DNA from: Mytilus galloprovincialis
Taxonomy: Eukaryota > Mollusca > Bivalvia > Mytilida > Mytilidae
Direction of reading: 5' to 3'
DNA length: 64,000 nt
Assembly (NCBI RefSeq): GCF_965363235.1
Contig: NC_134838.1
Coordinates: 15,532,441-15,596,440 of the forward strand
Shown: positions 58,428 through 64,000 of the stretch, one piece after another
Layout of the letters: each line of letters starts with the position of its first letter
Numbering within the stretch: position 1 is the stretch's first letter
The notes under the pieces: generated by a model
What the model saw: the letters and a program-made list of their open reading frames with translations, nothing else
What the model was told of the DNA's origin: nothing
The model's database searches: none
Translations under genes and position numbers: made by a program

Positions 58428-60534
58428 TCATTCCCTTATTTTGCCAGCATAATGTCTCGGTATTTTAGAAACGGGATCGGATATAACTAATGACGAAAGA
58501 GTCCCACCTTCATAGTTTTTATAATTTTCTTTACTTGATTTTGACATATTGCTTGTTCTTGATAAGCCACGAAAATTTGTGCTATGCACCAAATTTTGAT
58601 CATTCTGTGATAGAGTTGTAATTTTGGTTTCACGACTCGTAGTTTTTTCTTGATTTACTGAATGCACTCGTCCATCATATGCAGGCGATGTATTGTCTTC
58701 AGAAGATTGAACGGAACTTGTTTCACTGACAGATTCATCCTCGCTTTTGTCTATCGGAGAGGATTGTGGTTTTTTGTATCGAATATGAATAGTAACTTTC
58801 ATTTCCTGATAAGGTCCGTACGAACTGTTTGTGACAACAGATTTAGCACGTTCGTCTTTGGTATCATCCTGACTCAATAAGCTACTAACATATCCAGACC
58901 GTGCCGTATCTCTGCCTATTTCATCACCCAACTGTACATCACTTTCACTTAATGCTTTATTCGGCGGCTTAGAGTCAGGCGAAATATCAGGAAGCTTTTT
59001 AAACTTCTGCCATGGAAATGGCTTTTTCTTTGATTTATATCTATTGTTATGTGACACTTGTGTTGCTTGAAGAAAATGTTTCTGTTTTGATTTTGTTTTA
59101 ATGTTTAAATGTTCAAGAGGTGATATTGCAAACATTTCTGATGGGTTAAGTTGTTTAAATCTTCTAGTACAATCTGTAACAGGAGCAAGTTTCTTTTCTA
59201 CTAATATATTTTTTCCTGATAGATAACTTCCATTCACAAACTGTAAATGATTTTGAAGATCGGATATTCGTTTATAGCGTTTTTGGAATTCTATTTCGTC
59301 GTGAATGCTACCAAATCTTGAGTTTTTACTTGGTCTTTCAATGCTTTTATTGTACATATTTTCACGATTTGTATGTCCACTCTCGACTCTTGAAGGATAA
59401 ACTTTAACTCCGTTGTTTCTCATGATTTTTTTGTCTTCCTTTTCAATAAATTTTCTTTGAATTGCTTTACTTTCCGCAGTGCTCACTATTTCAGAATCAG
59501 TGTAGTTAATACTTTCCGTATATGCACCGCCGGATTCACCGTCTTTCTGACTCTGTCTCTTTCGTCTACGTTTTAGACTTCGTTCAGATTGGATTGGTGG
59601 TGTATATTGTTGTGACCTTTGTGAACTTGGAGCATATTGTTCAGAAAATCGTTGATTCTTCATCCACGTTTCAACTTGTTTTACAATATCCGTACTCCAG
59701 TATTTTTCTTCGAGGATGGGACGTTCTTTATTTCTAGGCGTTGAACCATTATTCATACTCCCTTTATCTTCAGCTGCATTGTAGGTCATTTGTCTGAAAG
59801 AAAAATATAGACTCGTTTTAAAAAAAATCAACGAAAGCCCTCCAAATACGTTCTAGTTAGAATTGAAAAACAAAATGGATGTCTCCGTAAGTTGATCACA
59901 GGAAAACCATTTGAAGACATGATCAGAAAACTAATGTGATTTGAGTTTAATGCTTTCTGTATATGAAAAACTATATCTAGCAAACAAGAAATGTTGATAA
60001 ACGTACAGGAAACAAATTCTGGGTAAATATAGATTTCCTTATTTTTTAGATTTTGGAAATGATGTAAATTCGATCTCGCGTTAGTCTACGAATAGAATGT
60101 ATATTGTAATCATCTGCTTGTTTTCATTTTGTACTGCACGGCTTATTTACAACTATTCATCGTACTGAATATACATGAAATATTTGTCACTGTATGTTAA
60201 GCAAATGACAGCCAATCACTTGTTCAGAAACAAATATATGGGGTTGAGAATTTTAGAAATCGCTGATTGTCACCAAGCAAGTACAAATTCATAAAAAGTT
60301 AAGACTTCTTGGGAATAGAGAGGATTGAAACAAACATTAAAAAAATCCACAGACATTTAAGACTTTTAAGAATAGGCGATCGTCGAATGCATGAAAAACA
60401 TTGCAAATTTGTACTATTAAGCGAGAAAGAATAACACGAGAAATCCATATGATATTATTCCTTTATATTATATGTTTTTGTTCTTTTTATTGAGAAGATA
60501 CCACTTACCTTAGTCGACTATGTGTTAACTCCAT
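58428..60534 (-). CDS. unrecognised basic, Ser-rich, probably disordered protein, 2 exons
   Basis: Exon 1 is 60534-60509 (MELTHSRL plus two bases, consensus donor AG|GTAAGT); exon 2 is 59793-58428, preceded by a good TTTTTCTTTCAG acceptor and ending TGA. The two phases join through an Arg codon to give 463 aa. I do not recognise the family. The protein is rich in Lys, Ser and Glu with few hydrophobic runs. It has a nuclear-localisation-like cluster (KRRRKRQSQK, about residue 72), a basic stretch KSKKKPFPWQKFKKLP in mid-protein, a short hydrophobic segment MKVTIHIRYKKP, and a Ser/Glu-rich tail. No membrane segment or signal peptide is seen. If the upstream exon is wrong, translation could start at the Met at 59789, giving 454 aa. 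The long open frame and clean splice sites argue for a real gene. Confidence 0.7.
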
Positions 60535-61899
60535 ATTATATCTTGATATTTAAAATTGCCTTTTAAAGCATAAGTTTTAGTTTTAAAACTGATTAAATTT
60601 ACTTTTGTATCACCAAATTAAATGTTTGCACAAACTGATTAAATGCTCTCATATTAAATCAAGTGTATATGAAGTATCATCAATTTAATTTTATCGCCTT
60701 TGTCGACACCATTTTGTGAAAAATTGTCTTTATTGACTTTCACGGACAACTTTGCAACAATTATTTACTTCTAACTTGATTAAGATATAATTAATAGGAG
60801 ATTGCCGGAGTTCGTTAAATCAATAGCACTTTCTCTTTGGTCCGGAAAATGTTCCAAAGAAGAAATAAGTGTCAGAAGAGGCTCATATAGGTAAAACCTA
60901 TAGCACAATTGTGGAGCATGATTAAGCTATTAGTTGTCTATTCATAGTCCGAGTTGGGAGATTTGTTATTAGATATTGGCTTTTATCGTATTTGATGCAT
61001 CACCCTTAAAAGTTATCGAGTGCACGAACTTTTTTCCATTGACGATTATAAACTACTAATTACAGAATGACATCAACGGTAAAAAGCAATATTAAGGATT
61101 TAGTTCTAGATTTTAAGAGACCTTCATGCACAACTTAGTACTTCCATAACACGTACATCAGTATAACCCTTAATTGTAAGAATAGACAACGACCCAAAAG
61201 AAGGTCAAGGACCCAAAAGACGACAATCACAGAAAGCATTGAAACACAACAACAATGAAACAATCAAAATGATTGTAAGTGAAAGGCAGTTTCCTTTCTG
61301 AATTAGATATTTCATTTAATTTTCCACTTCTATTAATTGTTTTCAATGGTTATTATTAAAAAGATTATATCAGTGCACAAAGTAGGTTTCGTGTCGTCTA
61401 GAATTTCATTTTTCATCTGTAATAAAACGCTTAACAACAATAAAAAATGAAAACATTAAATGTGATATCTTACAATAACATATTAGAATGTCTTCACCAT
61501 TTTATTAATTGAAAGACCATCGATTATCGATATATAACCAATTATATGAGAAACAGTAAATCAAATCTGATAAAAAAAAATCTGACAGGGTTAAATGAGA
61601 ATTTAATCTTGATAAATAAGATTAACTCAAAGCAAAAACAAAATATTGAAATTGGTTAACGCTATACATGATTATCTGAACTATATTTGGCCTTCGTTGA
61701 CAGATTAATTGGTATATTCTGATGATAATATAGATAAACGGAGATGGTGGGTGTGCCAATGAAACCCTCAGTCCGCGAACAAAACATATATGTAGCAAAC
61801 AGTGCTTCCCTCAAATGATTTTAATGATTTTTAATTTAATTGAAAGTTTTATTTTTATGAATTATAAAATTGTATATGTGTGTAAACACTAAGGTTAAT
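60535..61899. other. region upstream of the 463-aa gene
   Basis: Probably holds the promoter of the minus-strand gene. A CCGGAA (ETS-like core) lies near 60842. Otherwise A+T-rich with nothing recognised. Confidence 0.35.
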
Positions 61900-62352
61900 A
61901 TATAGAATGAAATTCAAAACAGTGTGGCTGTGGCCATTGATTGACACATTAAATTCATCCATTGACTGGGACAATTTACGTGAACGTTTGTCTGTAACGA
62001 CCACTGTTCACGACGTACCTACGATAGACATTTAAACTGTGGGGTCACCAAAGGTTTCTTAACGCCTTTAATTATAAAATAATTCGAAAAATTAATCAGG
62101 AATAACCTTTATGTTTTGATTTATATAATTGATATAAATCAAAACATCGTGTTATTTCTCATTAATTTTTCGAATTACTTTATTAAGGTGTTGAGAACCT
62201 TTGGTGACCCCATAGTTTAAGTGTCTTTAAAAAGTACATAGTGAGCAGTGGTCGTTACATACAAACGTTTACCTAAATTGTCCCAGTCAATGGATGAATT
62301 TAATGTGTCAATCAATGGCCACAGCCACACTGTTTTGAATTTCATTCTATAT
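61900..62352. repeat. 453-bp near-complete palindrome (foldback element)
   Basis: From ATATAGAATG to CATTCTATAT the sequence is an imperfect inverted repeat along its whole length. Paired blocks include CAGTGTGGCTGTGGCC with GGCCACAGCCACACTG, ATTGACTGGGACAATTTA with TAAATTGTCCCAGTCAAT, and a centre GTTTTGATTTATAT/ATATAAATCAAAAC with a 5-base loop. No clear target duplication is seen. It is a foldback or MITE-like element able to form a long hairpin. Confidence 0.8.
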
Positions 62353-64000
62353 TTATTAAGAAACTACCCTTTACGTATGGGGGACCTGCGGATGGGGTAT
62401 CCACAAATGCGTCTAACAGCTTATGCAATGAATAAATACAGACAAGTAAAAATATTCATATAACATTTTCAGACTTAAAATTGGTACATTGTAAAATAAG
62501 ACATCATCTTACATAATAGAAATAAACATTATATACAATATAAAAATATGAGCTAAACTAAAAGTAACGTAAAACATATTTCAACAAATAACAATTAAAG
62601 TTTAGGTTCCAAAACCAATGATCTCTTAAATGTCACCCTTTAGGTGAAATTTGACTTTCATAATAATATTTCATTCGCTATTATCCCAAGCTGCAAATCA
62701 TTCAGGGAGAGAAAAATAAAGAAATCATAAAACACACTGATACAAATACCGTTAATTTCCAATTGTATATACATTATATACTCGTAAAGCATAAACATTT
62801 TGGTGACGAGCGAATCCGATGAAGATTATTTCATAAACACAGGTCGATTTACATATAAATCTGTTTTATACAACCTTATTGGGGATGAATATCATTTCAG
62901 ATAATTTTGACACGTCCGTAAGCACCCAAAAAGAATCTACACTAAATATATATACCAAGCATCAAAACACGTCCAAATGCAACCATATTTCTCTTCCCTA
63001 ATGTGATACTGAAGAACGTACAAGTATATGAAAGGGAAACGATACCAAAAGGTACATTGAAACTAGAAATTTAAGAAAGGCAAACATAACCATTGACAAA
63101 ACAAAAGACTATTGGCACTCATATCACATCTTCTTGTATCTATAGACAATCAACTGACGCAAACACTACACAGTAAAGATTGAGCTACATGAATCAAACC
63201 ATAAAGTGAGGATGACTGCTCCACGATTATATAATGTATATAAAAACTGGAAATTCACGGAATTTGTATAAAAATGATTGGGATTTCTGTATTTTCTCCT
63301 TGAAAGATTTGTAGTTTGATAAAGCAACTGAAATATTATAATGAAAGTCAAAAAATCTAATATAAGGAGTACACATCATTCAAACAGTTCATTATTTATC
63401 GTAAAACGGATTGTACTGGTTTCTTTTCTTCAAATGGGTACTAGCTGTCACTTCATATTCCCCGATTTGACTCAAATTCTCATATTTGAATTATAACCAT
63501 GTTAAACATTTATATTAATTATAAAAGTCAAAATTAAACAACTTACAGGACAAGGGTTCGATAATATGTAGCTTCGTTTCGTGTATTTTTAAGTCTTTAA
63601 AGCGATATAAACATAGATAGAGACATAAATAGAAAGCGAACTCGTGAAAATGGATTTTTCTAGGTCTGTGTAATTTTTTATAGAATAAAAATTTATGCTT
63701 ATCAAAGTTTTAACCTGTATAAGAATGATTGATTTTTTGTGGATCGTAACAGTCAATCAAATGATTTGTCTTTGTTTCACTTTCAATGTTGACATTCTTT
63801 ACCTTTAGATAACCGAACACGCACATTTCATGCGATATCAATCTCAAGCTAAGGGATAAAATTGAAGTTCACATGAATACAGATTCAATGAGGTCGAATT
63901 ATTCACTTGCAAGTGAACAATTCATCATTAATGTTTTTTAGTTTAATTTGACAGAATTGAACCATACTGGCTGATAAAAGCTAATTATTTTTTCACTATT
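62353..64000. other. intergenic to window end, nothing recognised
   Basis: A+T-rich, no supported gene. TTGGCACTCATATCACATCT near 63112 is a small end fragment of family A. Confidence 0.45.

Overview
The window is about 70% A+T eukaryotic DNA with short exons, GT-AG introns and many dispersed repeats. The repeat families (short elements with internal ~150-bp tandem cores, elements opening with a GCCCCACCTACGATAG hairpin, Penelope-like fragments and hammerhead-ribozyme arrays) resemble those of bivalve molluscs, most likely a mytilid mussel. That placement is my inference from repeat style and protein similarity; no database was searched.

Four genes could be assembled exon by exon with consistent splice phase. 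(1) 3845-11786 (+), 10 exons, 1006 aa: a DSTYK-like protein, with a degenerate GTP-binding-like N-terminal half, coiled-coil middle and C-terminal protein kinase. (2) 33310-23137 (-), 13 exons, about 700 aa: NEDD1, the WD40 adaptor that brings the gamma-tubulin ring complex to centrosomes and spindles. (3) 33665-49970 (+), 8 exons, 847 aa: MBD4, a methyl-CpG-binding domain joined by a long basic linker to a mismatch T/U DNA glycosylase. NEDD1 and MBD4 are head to head, their start codons 355 bp apart, with an ETS-type ACTTCCGG box between them. (4) 60534-58428 (-), 2 exons, 463 aa: an unrecognised, basic, Ser-rich, probably disordered protein. Weak orphan exon candidates lie at 2-190, 1890-2084 and 20101-20167.

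Layout: 1-3.7 kb, intergenic with a SINE-like repeat and a small hairpin element; 3.8-11.8 kb, DSTYK-like gene; 11.9-23 kb, repeat-rich intergenic DNA with a ~90-bp tandem array, nested short elements, a Penelope-like reverse transcriptase relic and a 1428-bp hAT-type element with an 8-bp target duplication; 23.1-33.3 kb, NEDD1; 33.3-33.7 kb, shared promoter; 33.7-50 kb, MBD4, whose introns hold a LINE relic, several inverted-repeat DNA elements, a large inverted repeat and a pearl/Helentron-like element with six ~147-bp units; 50-58.4 kb, intergenic, with a second Penelope-like fragment and two opposed arrays carrying hammerhead-ribozyme motifs; 58.4-60.5 kb, the orphan gene; 60.5-64 kb, intergenic with a 453-bp palindrome.

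Two patterns stand out. First, the opposed hammerhead arrays at 56.1-58.1 kb, one of whose motifs has every core residue intact, look like a retrozyme/Penelope-associated family. Second, at several exon borders in NEDD1 and MBD4 the last or first bases of the exon, with the splice site, are tandemly repeated into the neighbouring intron, leaving rows of decoy splice sites.
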